A model generated the notes under the pieces. It searched no databases and was not told the DNA's origin. It saw only the letters and a list, made by a program, of their open reading frames with translations. The position numbers were made by a program, and so were the translations under genes. A stretch of DNA of 64,000 bases from Acinetobacter sp. Ac_5812 (GTDB taxonomy: Bacteria; Pseudomonadota; Gammaproteobacteria; Pseudomonadales; Moraxellaceae). The stretch covers positions 269,821 through 333,820 of the forward strand of contig NZ_LXUK01000008.1 of assembly GCF_013072695.1 (NCBI RefSeq), given 5' to 3'. This document shows positions 20,195-28,346 of this stretch, piece after piece; position 1 is the first letter of the stretch, and every line of letters begins with the position of its first letter.

Positions 20195-21682
20195 ATGTCT
20201 TTTGCCAAGATTTATACACGAGGCTTATTGGGGCTACATGCCCCACAAATTGAAGTTGAAGTTCACATCAGTTCAGGCTTGCCTTCACTCACAATTGTCG
20301 GTCTACCTGAAGCTGCAGTACGTGAAAGTAAAGATCGTGTCCGCTCAGCCATTATTAATAGCGGTTTTCAGTTCCCAACCAAGCGCTTAACCATCAATTT
20401 AGCACCCGCTGACCTCCCTAAAGATGGTTCTAGACTTGATTTACCCATTGCACTTGGCATCCTGATTGCATCAGGTCAATTACCCGAAAATAGCACTGAA
20501 GGTTTTGAATTCATTGGGGAACTGGCATTAGATGGACATTTACGCCCGATTTCAGGCGCATTAACCATCGCGATGGCCTGCCAACAAGCAGAGCATCGTC
20601 TGTTACTGCCTAAAGGCAATTTAGAAGAAGCCAATCAGCTTCCCAATTTTGAGGTATATGCGGCCAATCACCTACAGGATGTCTGTGCACATTTTTCGGG
20701 CAATTCTCAAATTACTGCTGCACCACAAAGATCAACTCTTGGTTTAACGTCTTATCAACTTGACCTCGCAGATGTTAAAGGACAACTCCGGCCACGTCGT
20801 GCCTTAGAGATTGCAGCAGCAGGTGGACACTCATTATTGTTCAAAGGACCACCTGGCACTGGTAAAACACTGTTGGCTTCACGGCTACCCTCTATTTTGC
20901 CTCCGCTCAATGCACAGGAAAATTTAGAAGTCGCCAGTATTTACTCGGTTGCCAATGCACAACATCGCTTTGGACAACGCCCTTTCCGATCACCGCACCA
21001 TACCGCATCTGCGATCGCCTTGGTCGGTGGTGGTTCTCAACCCAAACCCGGCGAAATCACCCTAGCGCATCTGGGTGTTTTATTTTTGGATGAATTACCC
21101 GAATTTGATCGCAAAGTCCTCGAAGTTCTGCGCCAACCACTGGAATCCAAAGAGATCGTGATTTCACGCGCAGCGCGACAAATGACCTTTCCTGCAAATT
21201 TTCAGTTTATCGCCGCGATGAACCCCTGCCCTTGTGGTTATGCCTTTAATCAGGATAGTCGTTGCCAATGTTCTCCAGACAGCATTCAACGTTATCAAAA
21301 TCGAATTTCAGGACCTTTGTTAGATCGGATTGATTTACATATTGATGTTCCACCTTTACAAGCACAAGAATTACAGGATCGTACCCCAACCGAAAACTCT
21401 GACACGGTACGACAACGCGTCATCCATGCTTATGAAAAACAGATCCAAAGACAACATTGTTTAAATCAGGCGCTCTCTCCAAAATTATTGGAACAGCATG
21501 CCTTATTAGATGACAGCTCGACAAAAATTATTGAAATGGCACAACAGCGGCTCAACCTTTCTGCTCGTGCCTATCACCGGGTGTTAAGAGTGGCTCGAAC
21601 CATTGCAGATTTAGCCGAAAATGAATTCATCAGTAGCACCCATATCACTGAAGCCTTGTCCTACCGTGGTCAGCAAAGCTAA
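20195..21682 (+). CDS. comM: Competence helicase ComM (YifB, Mg-chelatase-like AAA+)
   Basis: A 495-residue hexameric AAA+ helicase of the YifB family that promotes branch migration during natural transformation. An N-terminal Lon-like domain (LDGHLRPISGAL) precedes the AAA+ core, with Walker A GPPGTGKT, Walker B VLFLDELPEF and the C-terminal chelatase-like domain (CPCGY, CQCSP). The ATG at 20195 matches the family N-terminus (MSFAKIYTRGL). An upstream ATG at 20156 would add 13 residues. The gene is uninterrupted. In A. baumannii this gene is a well-known insertion site for AbaR-type resistance islands. Confidence 0.93.
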   Translation: MSFAKIYTRGLLGLHAPQIEVEVHISSGLPSLTIVGLPEAAVRESKDRVRSAIINSGFQFPTKRLTINLAPADLPKDGSRLDLPIALGILIASGQLPENSTEGFEFIGELALDGHLRPISGALTIAMACQQAEHRLLLPKGNLEEANQLPNFEVYAANHLQDVCAHFSGNSQITAAPQRSTLGLTSYQLDLADVKGQLRPRRALEIAAAGGHSLLFKGPPGTGKTLLASRLPSILPPLNAQENLEVASIYSVANAQHRFGQRPFRSPHHTASAIALVGGGSQPKPGEITLAHLGVLFLDELPEFDRKVLEVLRQPLESKEIVISRAARQMTFPANFQFIAAMNPCPCGYAFNQDSRCQCSPDSIQRYQNRISGPLLDRIDLHIDVPPLQAQELQDRTPTENSDTVRQRVIHAYEKQIQRQHCLNQALSPKLLEQHALLDDSSTKIIEMAQQRLNLSARAYHRVLRVARTIADLAENEFISSTHITEALSYRGQQS

Positions 21683-21684
21683 AG

Positions 21685-21709
21685 AAGCGGCCTCAAGGCC
21701 GCTTTTTTT
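21685..21709 (+). terminator. Terminator after comM
   Basis: AGCGGCC and GGCCGCT with a TCAA loop are followed by seven T residues, three bases after the stop codon. Confidence 0.9.
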
Positions 21710-21724
21710 ATGCATCAGTCTCAG

Positions 21725-22513
21725 TTAGAAGGCATAACCAAGCGCTAACACCACTTTATTCTTTTGTTTGGTTTCATCACGGGTATAGCCGCCAAAAATA
21801 TAATCCAGACTCCATGTTGCGCCTGTATTGCCCAATGGATGCGATAAACCCAGCGTCGCATGACGGAAAGCAAAATCCGTTTTGGTTACATCACCAGCTT
21901 TGGCCTGATAAGCCAGATACTCGTCGTCATCCCCATAATAATAGGCTGCAACTTGCGCTTTACCTGTAAATCCACCTGCAAGTTTTGGCGCATAGGTCGC
22001 CAGGAAATAAGTATCCCCTTTGTTCCCGAAAGTCACATTATTCAATAAAGTCTGCGCGGTAATGCTGAAATCTTTATAGCTCAAACCCAAGATGGTTTCA
22101 TAACCTGTCGATTCCCAACCTGGATAATAGTAATAAATTGTCCCACCAATCTGATAACCAAGATCCTCGGTAATTTTGCCTTTATAGCCCGCGTAAAAAT
22201 CGTTTTCGAAGGATTTTTTCTCTTCTTTCACATCAGTAGGCGAAGTATTAAAATCAGCATAGGCAGCGGTTAAAGTCGAAAACCAATAGCCCAAATAGAA
22301 GCCACTGTCATGGCTATAATCCAGCCCCCCTTGAACCGCTGGTGTATCACTCTCTGGTGAGTTGGTCATACCACGTAAATTGTAGCTCGATACCACATTC
22401 ACATTTCCTGTAACCGTGCCTGGAAATGGTAGTTTTGTTTCTTCAGCCAAACTCAAAGTTGATGTAGCAGTCATTACTCCCAGTACAGCAACCTTGCATG
22501 CAAACTTCATCAT
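21725..22513 (-). CDS. TorF-family putative outer-membrane porin, copy 1
   Basis: A 262-residue secreted protein with a signal peptide (1-23, ending LSLAEE). Its body is rich in alternating aromatic/polar strands and ends in an aromatic residue (ALGYAF), as beta-barrels do. The segment VVSSYNLRGMTNSPESD matches the Gcw_chp/TorF family of uncharacterised porins. It starts at ATGATG behind a GGGGGAGA ribosome site that is identical in the paralogue at 24,549. The leader is also similar, and a perfect sigma-54 promoter lies about 70 bp upstream. The solute is unknown; RpoN control suggests a nitrogen compound. Confidence 0.82.
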   Translation of the reverse strand: MMKFACKVAVLGVMTATSTLSLAEETKLPFPGTVTGNVNVVSSYNLRGMTNSPESDTPAVQGGLDYSHDSGFYLGYWFSTLTAAYADFNTSPTDVKEEKKSFENDFYAGYKGKITEDLGYQIGGTIYYYYPGWESTGYETILGLSYKDFSITAQTLLNNVTFGNKGDTYFLATYAPKLAGGFTGKAQVAAYYYGDDDEYLAYQAKAGDVTKTDFAFRHATLGLSHPLGNTGATWSLDYIFGGYTRDETKQKNKVVLALGYAF

Positions 22514-22580
22514 ATTGATCTCCCCCTATTTTTAGATACTCAATTGATTTTTAAGCTTTAAATTGCATCACAAGCTAGTT

Positions 22581-22596
22581 AGCAATTGCTGTGCCA
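22581..22596 (-). promoter_or_regulatory. Sigma-54 promoter of TorF porin copy 1
   Basis: TGGCACAGCAATTGCT on the minus strand matches the RpoN -24/-12 consensus TGGCAC-RNNNN-TTGCW at every defined position. It lies about 70 bases before the start codon. The same 16-mer layout recurs before the paralogue at 24,613-24,628. Confidence 0.85.
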
Positions 22597-22849
22597 AATC
22601 ACAAAAACAAAAAAAGATAAATAAAATCAAACACTAATAAAAATTAACTCAACATTTTCTCAGTTTTAAAGCAAAGTATTTCTAATCATGCAACTGAAAT
22701 GAGCGACTCCTATCCTTCATAGGGCATAAAAAGCACCTTTTTAGCCAAGCAAATCATTTATATTCATTCAAAACCTTAGTTCCTAAACAGCATAAAAAAA
22801 CAGCAAGCTCAAAAGAAACAATGTTTAATAATCATCCAACAAGATTCGC
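22597..22849. other. Gap between TorF porin 1 and the TSUP gene
   Basis: This is the rest of the 336-bp gap. It should contain the enhancer site for the sigma-54 promoter and the plus-strand TSUP promoter. I see only half-sites (for example AAGCACC near 22,730) and A-rich runs. No convincing NtrC palindrome is present. Confidence 0.5.
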
Positions 22850-22900
22850 ATGCTGTTCTTTCAAAAGTGCGAACAACATAAAAATTTTAGACTGGCTGAT

Positions 22901-23668
22901 ATGATGATTAATGAAACCGTCCTGCTGACTTTAGGGTTCTTTGCTTTCTGTGGCGGTCTGATTGATGCGGCAGTTGGCGGTGGTGGTTTAGTACAAATAC
23001 CAGCCCTACTACATGCTTTGCCACAACACAGTATTGCGACCGTTTTTGGTACAAATAAGTTAGCTGTTTGGGCTGGAACAGCATCTTCTATTTTTAAATT
23101 TGTTCATAAAATCAAATTTGTGTGGAAGCTTCTGATTCCCACAATGCTTGCAGCATTTATATTTGCATTTATTGGGGCGATGACCACTGCCTATATTCCC
23201 AAACAATTGATGACATATGTCATTTTTTGTTTACTCATCCTGATGGCTGTTTATACATTTTTAAAGAAGGATTTAGGTGCTCGAAGTACTTATCTCAAAT
23301 GCGGACATAAAGAAATCTTGCTCGGAATCTTTTTTGGTGGATTGATTGGATTTTATGATGGTGTTTTTGGGCCTGGAAGCGGAAGTTTTCTACTCTTTCT
23401 ATTTGTCAAAGTTTTCGGTTTTGATTTCCTCAATGCTTCAGCATCGGCAAAGGTTGTTAACCTTGGGACATTTAGCGCAGCACTTTTATTTTTTATACCC
23501 ACAGGTCATGTCTTGTGGGAAATCGGATTAACGATCGCCGTCTGTAATATGATGGGTTCTTTAGTGGGTGTTTTTCTGGCATTACGCTATGGCAGCCAAT
23601 TTATCAGATTATTTTTTCTGATCCTTTTAGTTTTTCTCATTATCAGAATGGGATTCTCTATATTCTAA
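22901..23668 (+). CDS. TSUP-family (TauE/SafE) membrane transporter
   Basis: A 255-residue polytopic protein with about seven or eight hydrophobic segments and the family's two glycine-rich repeats: GGLIDAAVGGGGLVQIPALL near the N-terminus and GFYDGVFGPGSGSFLLFLFV in the middle. TauE/SafE members export or take up sulfite, sulfonates or small organic acids, and the substrate cannot be read from sequence. I prefer the ATG pair at 22901/22904, just before helix 1. An ATG at 22850 in the same frame would add 17 polar residues, and neither start has a clear ribosome site. It is flanked by two TorF porins on the opposite strand. Confidence 0.8.
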   Translation: MMINETVLLTLGFFAFCGGLIDAAVGGGGLVQIPALLHALPQHSIATVFGTNKLAVWAGTASSIFKFVHKIKFVWKLLIPTMLAAFIFAFIGAMTTAYIPKQLMTYVIFCLLILMAVYTFLKKDLGARSTYLKCGHKEILLGIFFGGLIGFYDGVFGPGSGSFLLFLFVKVFGFDFLNASASAKVVNLGTFSAALLFFIPTGHVLWEIGLTIAVCNMMGSLVGVFLALRYGSQFIRLFFLILLVFLIIRMGFSIF

Positions 23669-23732
23669 ATGGCTGTAAAACCTGGTTGAACCAAAGCTCT
23701 AGCGGCTTAAAACAATTCGACCGAAATCTGTA

Positions 23733-23763
23733 TAAAAAAAGCCCGCAAAAATGCTGGCTTTTT
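23733..23763. terminator. Terminator shared by TSUP gene and TorF porin 2
   Basis: AAAAAGCC-C-GC and GC-T-GGCTTTTT form an imperfect hairpin with A and T tracts on both sides, between convergent genes. Confidence 0.7.
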
Positions 23764-23778
23764 ATTGATTCAAAGAAC

Positions 23779-24549
23779 TTAGAATGCTTTAGTCAAGGTA
23801 AATACAGCACCTGTCTCAACGCCACGTTTATAAGGTTGAGTCTGCGCATCAATATTAGTACCGATTGCTGCGAGTTCAGCCGTTAAACCCGATACTGATT
23901 TGACGCTATAAGTCACGCCAGCTTTCCAATCAACATAATTATCTTTAGCATCTTTTTGACCAAATGCTTCATCAATATCTACTTTGGTATAACCAATGCT
24001 TGCAACACCACCGAAACCGGTATCAGCGAAAGGAACATTATAAGTCGCATTGACATACCAACCATTCTCATCTGTACCTGCAAAATCATTGGTATAGTTC
24101 AAACTACCCAATAAGCTGTCGCCAGATGCCAAGACATTTTTAAAGCCTAATTTTGCATAGAGTTCTAACCAGTTCAGATCAGATGCACTTGGATAGCCGT
24201 AGTACCATAAACCCACATCTAAAGTCGGTTTACCCGCAAATGGAAGTTCCGTCGCATAGCCCACATATGGATCTAACTCCAAATGTGGATCTGGAGCGCC
24301 AAAATTAACATTTGAACCCCACACACCGGCATATAAACCAGATGAATGTGTCAATGTAAAACCACCTTGAACCGCAGGATCACTTTCAGTTTGAGTAATA
24401 CCACGATAACGATAATCTGTCGTTAAAGCAGCGGTTCCAGAAAAGCTAAGGCCGTATTGAGATAATGTATTTGTTTCTTCCGCCATAGCAAAAGTCGAAG
24501 TCACTGCACAAATACTCAACGCGATTGCTTTACATGCAAATTTCATCAT
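23779..24549 (-). CDS. TorF-family putative outer-membrane porin, copy 2
   Basis: A 256-residue paralogue of the porin at 21,725-22,513. It has a signal peptide (MMKFACKAIALSICAVTS to FAMAEE), the family segment LTTDYRYRGITQTESDPAVQGG, beta-strand alternation and a C-terminal Phe (TLTKAF). The ATG at 24549 is preceded by GGGGGAGATCAAT exactly as in copy 1. The upstream ATG at 24564 lies before that ribosome site and is unlikely. It has its own perfect sigma-54 promoter. The two copies have diverged in sequence but keep the same signal peptide start, ribosome site and promoter. Confidence 0.82.
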   Translation of the reverse strand: MMKFACKAIALSICAVTSTFAMAEETNTLSQYGLSFSGTAALTTDYRYRGITQTESDPAVQGGFTLTHSSGLYAGVWGSNVNFGAPDPHLELDPYVGYATELPFAGKPTLDVGLWYYGYPSASDLNWLELYAKLGFKNVLASGDSLLGSLNYTNDFAGTDENGWYVNATYNVPFADTGFGGVASIGYTKVDIDEAFGQKDAKDNYVDWKAGVTYSVKSVSGLTAELAAIGTNIDAQTQPYKRGVETGAVFTLTKAF

Positions 24550-24612
24550 ATTGATCTCCCCCATGATGGATATTCGACTGATTTATGTTTTAAATTGCAT
24601 CGAAAAGTAATT

Positions 24613-24628
24613 AGCAATTGTTGTGCCA
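24613..24628 (-). promoter_or_regulatory. Sigma-54 promoter of TorF porin copy 2
   Basis: TGGCACAACAATTGCT on the minus strand fits the RpoN consensus at all defined positions and lies about 65 bases before the start. It differs from the copy-1 promoter at one base. A conserved TTTAAA/GATGCAATT tract follows in both leaders. Confidence 0.85.
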
Positions 24629-25289
24629 ACTCTATAAAAACTGCCTTAAATCTCGATTTTGTCCCATAAAAGTGCTGAGCTTCTGTCATCTGTGCCTTGG
24701 AATTGATCTTTATCCAAAACAGATCTGTTTTTTTGAACTATTTAGAAGCGTCATAAAAATAAAGGCTATTTATTGCACAAAAAAGAGGCATATCTGCAAA
24801 GTAAAAAAGCAACAAAGCGTTTAAAAGATAAGCATTGTGTAGAAAAAGCAGGCAGTGTTCCATAAAAGTGCATCGGCAAAAAACTTAAATTCGCCTGAAC
24901 ATCTGTAACTTTTGGATTGATGAGTCACTGTCATTCGTCGGGATGGTATTTTTTGCAAACCGATACGCTTATTTTTTAAACAAAGGAAAAATAACTCATT
25001 CAATAAAAAGAAAAAATAATGCAATAAATCACATATTTTTATAAAATTAAATCAAAAAATATACAGCTTATTTTGCAACCAAATTAAATTAAATTAAATA
25101 TAAAAATCATTATCTTAAATTTAATTTGATGGTTTTTTAAACGAGAAACAAATCATAAAATTATATAAGTATTTTATTTAATATTAATTAAATTATTTTA
25201 ATAAAAATCTATCTTTTTTATGCATAACTTATACAATTGGTCAAAATTTCGGTTCTATCCCAAATTTATTTTTTTTAATGAGGCGAGCT
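24629..25289. other. Long AT-rich intergenic region before the OprD porin
   Basis: About 660 bp without a convincing gene. Between 25,080 and 25,200 it is almost pure A/T, with four tandem AAATT units at 25,081-25,099. A half-perfect Fur box (AATCATTATC at 25,105-25,114, 14 of 19 positions overall) sits next to them. The region must carry the oprD promoter and the enhancer of the copy-2 TorF promoter. Confidence 0.5.
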
Positions 25290-26582
25290 ATGCCAAAGGC
25301 AAATAAACTTACTTTAGCGGTTTTGATTAATGCCGCGTTAATTACCTCAACATATGCAAGCGAACAAAGCGAAGCAAAAGGACTTGTTGAAGATGCCAAA
25401 GGGGATATTTTATTCCGTACTGGTTATTTAAATCGTGACAAAAAGAATGGTGTCAAAGACACAAGCTCATATGCTCAGACGGCAATGGTGAAACTGGAAA
25501 CTGGTTTTACTCAAGGTTTAGTTGGCTTTGGTGCAGGTATCATTGGTGATGGTTCTTTTAAATTAGGTTCGAACAATAATGCTGGTAACGGCATGATCCC
25601 TCGCGAACGCCTAAATGGTAAAGACAATACTGGCGATACCTATGATCATTGGGCACGTGGTGGCGGTTTTGTAAAAGCACGTATTTCAAATACAACCGTG
25701 ACTTATGGTACCCAAATTTTAGACATCCCTGTCTTAGCCAGCAATACCACGCGTTTGGTTCCTGAATACTTTGAAGGTGTTTTGGCAACTAGCCGTGAAA
25801 TTGATGGTTTAGAGTTAACTGCGGGTAAATTCACCAAAGACCAATACTCAGATCAGATCAATACCGATGGTCGCCGTTTAGATCGTGCAGTGGTTTGGGG
25901 CGCAAAATACAAATTTGATGACAACTTAAATGCCGCTTATTTTGGCTTAGACAGCAAAGATAAGTTGGATCGTCATTATATCAATGTGAACTACAAACAA
26001 GCATTAGATAAAAACAGTGGTTTGACTTATGACTTAAGCGCATACCACACCAAGTGGGATGAAAAAGGAAGTACGTATTCAAGTACAACTGATGATTTGT
26101 CGAATCGTAAAAATACCATTTGGGCACTTTCTACAACCTATAACACTGGTCCGCACAGCGTGATGTTGGCTTACCAACAAAACAATGGCAATACTGGTTA
26201 TGACTATGGTGAGAATGCTGATGGTGCACAAAGTATCTATTTGCCAAACTCTTACTTGTCTGACTTCATTGGTAACAGTGAAAAATCTGCGCAGCTTCAG
26301 TATAACGTCGATTTTGGTAGCTATGGCGTTCCAGGTTTAAGCTGGACCACTGCTTATGTATACGGTTGGGACATTAAAGTTAAAAACTTGACTGACAATG
26401 CCAAAGAGCGTGAGTTCTTTAACCAAGTGAAATACACTGTTCAATCTGGTTTTGCTAAAGATGCAAGCTTACGTTTGCGTCACTCTTACTACCGTGCAAG
26501 TGATGAATACCAAACAAATGCCTACATTGGTGATACCAACGAATGGCGTATCTGGCTTGATATCCCTGTGAAATTATTCTAA
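25290..26582 (+). CDS. OprD/OccAB-family outer-membrane porin
   Basis: A 430-residue substrate-specific porin of the OprD family, which passes basic amino acids, small carboxylates and in some members carbapenems. It has a signal peptide (MPKANKLTLAVL to STYASE), an 18-strand-type body with the family's WARGGGFVKARISNT and TYGTQILDIPVLASNTTRLVPEYFEG-type segments (family match), and the C-terminal barrel signature DIPVKLF ending in Phe. I chose ATG 25290 because GAGG lies seven bases upstream; the ATG at 25278 is itself just before that ribosome site. From memory it is close to the OprD/OccAB1 porin of A. baumannii. Confidence 0.87.
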   Translation: MPKANKLTLAVLINAALITSTYASEQSEAKGLVEDAKGDILFRTGYLNRDKKNGVKDTSSYAQTAMVKLETGFTQGLVGFGAGIIGDGSFKLGSNNNAGNGMIPRERLNGKDNTGDTYDHWARGGGFVKARISNTTVTYGTQILDIPVLASNTTRLVPEYFEGVLATSREIDGLELTAGKFTKDQYSDQINTDGRRLDRAVVWGAKYKFDDNLNAAYFGLDSKDKLDRHYINVNYKQALDKNSGLTYDLSAYHTKWDEKGSTYSSTTDDLSNRKNTIWALSTTYNTGPHSVMLAYQQNNGNTGYDYGENADGAQSIYLPNSYLSDFIGNSEKSAQLQYNVDFGSYGVPGLSWTTAYVYGWDIKVKNLTDNAKEREFFNQVKYTVQSGFAKDASLRLRHSYYRASDEYQTNAYIGDTNEWRIWLDIPVKLF

Positions 26583-26602
26583 TTCACAGTTGATCAAGCA
26601 AT

Positions 26603-26637
26603 AAAAAAACTCCATTCGAATGAATGGAGTTTTTTTA
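26603..26637. terminator. Terminator after the OprD porin
   Basis: A 9-bp inverted repeat ACTCCATTC / GAATGGAGT with a four-base loop is flanked by A7 and T8 tracts. It may serve ppa from the other side as well. Confidence 0.88.
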
Positions 26638-26681
26638 TGACCAAGCTTTAAAAATTTCAAGCGTGGCTCAGCATTTCAAAG

Positions 26682-27209
26682 TTACTTTTTAGCCGCTTCG
26701 ATTGCTTTAAGTACTTCAGCTTTCGCAACGTCAGCACCTTCCCAACCACTGATTTTTACCCACTTACCAGGCTCTAAATCTTTATAGTGAGCAAAGAAAT
26801 GCTCAACTTGGCTGATCAATAACGGTGGAAGATCTGTATATTCTTGAACATCTTTATACAATGGAGATAATTTTTCGTGTGGAACAGCGATAAGTTTCGC
26901 ATCAATACCACCATCATCTTCCATTTTTAATTTGCCTACTGGGCGGCAACGAATCACAGAACCAGCAGCAACAGGATGTGGAGTTACAACAAGTACGTCT
27001 AATGGGTCACCATCTTCAGACAAAGTATTTGGTACATAACCGTAGTTTGCTGGGTAGAACATTGCTGTACCCATGAAACGGTCTACAAATAACGCATCTG
27101 AATCTTTATCGATTTCATATTTGATTGGCGCTGCATTTGCAGGAATTTCGATGATGACATAGATGTCATTAGGCGCGTCTTTACCCGCAGGAATATTGCT
27201 ATAACTCAT
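26682..27209 (-). CDS. ppa: Inorganic pyrophosphatase
   Basis: A family I soluble pyrophosphatase of 175 residues that hydrolyses PPi and so pulls biosynthetic reactions forward. The conserved active-site string DGDPLDVLV is present, along with [16 protein letters not shown] and the late [16 protein letters not shown]. Full length. It is monocistronic on the minus strand. Confidence 0.96.
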   Translation of the reverse strand: MSYSNIPAGKDAPNDIYVIIEIPANAAPIKYEIDKDSDALFVDRFMGTAMFYPANYGYVPNTLSEDGDPLDVLVVTPHPVAAGSVIRCRPVGKLKMEDDGGIDAKLIAVPHEKLSPLYKDVQEYTDLPPLLISQVEHFFAHYKDLEPGKWVKISGWEGADVAKAEVLKAIEAAKK

Positions 27210-27325
27210 ATCAACACTCGTTTAATATTGTGAAGTCAGATGTAAATCTGACAGATTATAACGTGAATACAATGAAAATGATGCTAGATATGCAAACAGC
27301 TGGAGAATTTTCTATCCAGCAGCGC

Positions 27326-27739
27326 TTAAGTCATTTTGATGGTAATCACGAACAGTAGAATTGGACAAAGCAGAGAGAAAAACCAAATGATTGAACGCAA
27401 AGTTGCCAAATTGGCTAGATAACAGATGCCATAAATCACACGGAATACGATATATGCCCAACCTAGCGTAAGAATAAAGCGTTCTGGCACGACCATATAT
27501 TCTGCCATCAAAATCGCAGCAATAAACAAAGGTAAACTTTCAAAGCTATTCTGCTGCACGGCATTGGCTCGTGCAGACAAGCCAGTGGTTTTGGCTAAAA
27601 ACTCACGCGGGTTTTGATTATCTTTTGCTTGAAAACCACCTTTCGATTTTGCAATCAAGGTAAACACATACGGCAACAAACATGCGACTATAATCATCAA
27701 TATAATGCCGCTAATACCTTGCATGCTGAGATCCATCAT
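27326..27739 (-). CDS. MAPEG-family membrane protein
   Basis: A 137-residue protein with four hydrophobic segments (about 8-28, 58-78, 83-103, 115-135). The pattern RANAVQQNSFESLPLFIAAI after helix 1 is the hallmark of the MAPEG family (glutathione-dependent membrane enzymes). Bacterial members of this short type have no settled function. It stands alone between ppa and a divergent small membrane gene. Confidence 0.8.
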   Translation of the reverse strand: MMDLSMQGISGIILMIIVACLLPYVFTLIAKSKGGFQAKDNQNPREFLAKTTGLSARANAVQQNSFESLPLFIAAILMAEYMVVPERFILTLGWAYIVFRVIYGICYLANLATLRSIIWFFSLLCPILLFVITIKMT

Positions 27740-27874
27740 TTGAAGTTCTTCTGATCATGCTATCATAATCTATAATTTATTGAACTTTCATTTGTGCTTG
27801 TTCTACAAGCGTTTCTTTTACACCGCGTTTTTGTGTAAAAGTTGTGTTTTTTCATACAGTTTTAAGGTCAAACT

Positions 27875-28270
27875 ATGCAACAGCAAGATCAAAAAGAAAT
27901 GTTTGATGTTTTGGCACAGCAACGACAACATCAGCTTTTAGTTGATCGTGTCTTGAAAGTCGTGCTCCCAATCATGGCATTTTTACTCAGTGTGATTTGT
28001 GCCAATCTGAATTGGCAGTCCACCTTAGGCACATTTGTCATTCTAACAGTTGCCTTTTATGCGGTTGGCATTTACCGTTTGGCTCTATGGCACTGGCTCG
28101 CAGTGATTGTGCTGTATGCTGTTGGTGATAATTATTTTAGTTTTAATGGTATTGATCCAACGCGTTTACGCTTTCAACTCGCGACCATGCTGGTATTTGT
28201 CGGTATTGTTGGTATCGGGCGTCCTTATATCGATCGCTGGCTCATGAAATCAAATAATAGTACTAAATAA
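27875..28270 (+). CDS. Small uncharacterised membrane protein
   Basis: 131 residues with no recognised domain. A polar N-terminus (MQQQDQKEMFDVLAQQRQHQ, about 1-25) is followed by four hydrophobic stretches near 30-48, 50-68, 72-88 and 103-122. A strong terminator follows 10 bp after the stop. Probably an inner-membrane protein, function unknown. Confidence 0.65.
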   Translation: MQQQDQKEMFDVLAQQRQHQLLVDRVLKVVLPIMAFLLSVICANLNWQSTLGTFVILTVAFYAVGIYRLALWHWLAVIVLYAVGDNYFSFNGIDPTRLRFQLATMLVFVGIVGIGRPYIDRWLMKSNNSTK

Positions 28271-28280
28271 ATCCAAATAA

Positions 28281-28305
28281 AAAAGCGCCGCAATTGCGGC
28301 GCTTT
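28281..28305 (+). terminator. Terminator after the small membrane gene
   Basis: A perfect AAAAGCGCCGC-AATT-GCGGCGCTTTT-type hairpin with flanking A and T runs. Confidence 0.9.
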
Positions 28306-28312
28306 TCCAGTA

Positions 28313-28333
28313 CCTCCCTTTTTTAAAGGGAGG
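28313..28333. repeat. Palindromic element CCTCCCTTT-TTT-AAAGGGAGG
   Basis: A perfect 9-bp inverted repeat, followed by CTAGGTGGGATT, lies between the terminator of the upstream gene and the fadD stop. It looks like a short interspersed palindrome, which I believe recurs in Acinetobacter genomes. It may also aid termination of fadD. Confidence 0.6.
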
Positions 28334-28346
28334 CTAGGTGGGATTC

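Noticed and set aside
24780..24830. NtrC enhancer TGCACAAAAAAGAGGCA before TorF copy 2
   Set aside because: Right length but four mismatches to the palindrome; not better than chance in A-rich DNA.
24618..25024. Two short frames (plus 24,618-24,824 and minus 24,821-25,024)
   Set aside because: Low-complexity residues, no ribosome site, and they lie in the sigma-54 upstream region of the porin.
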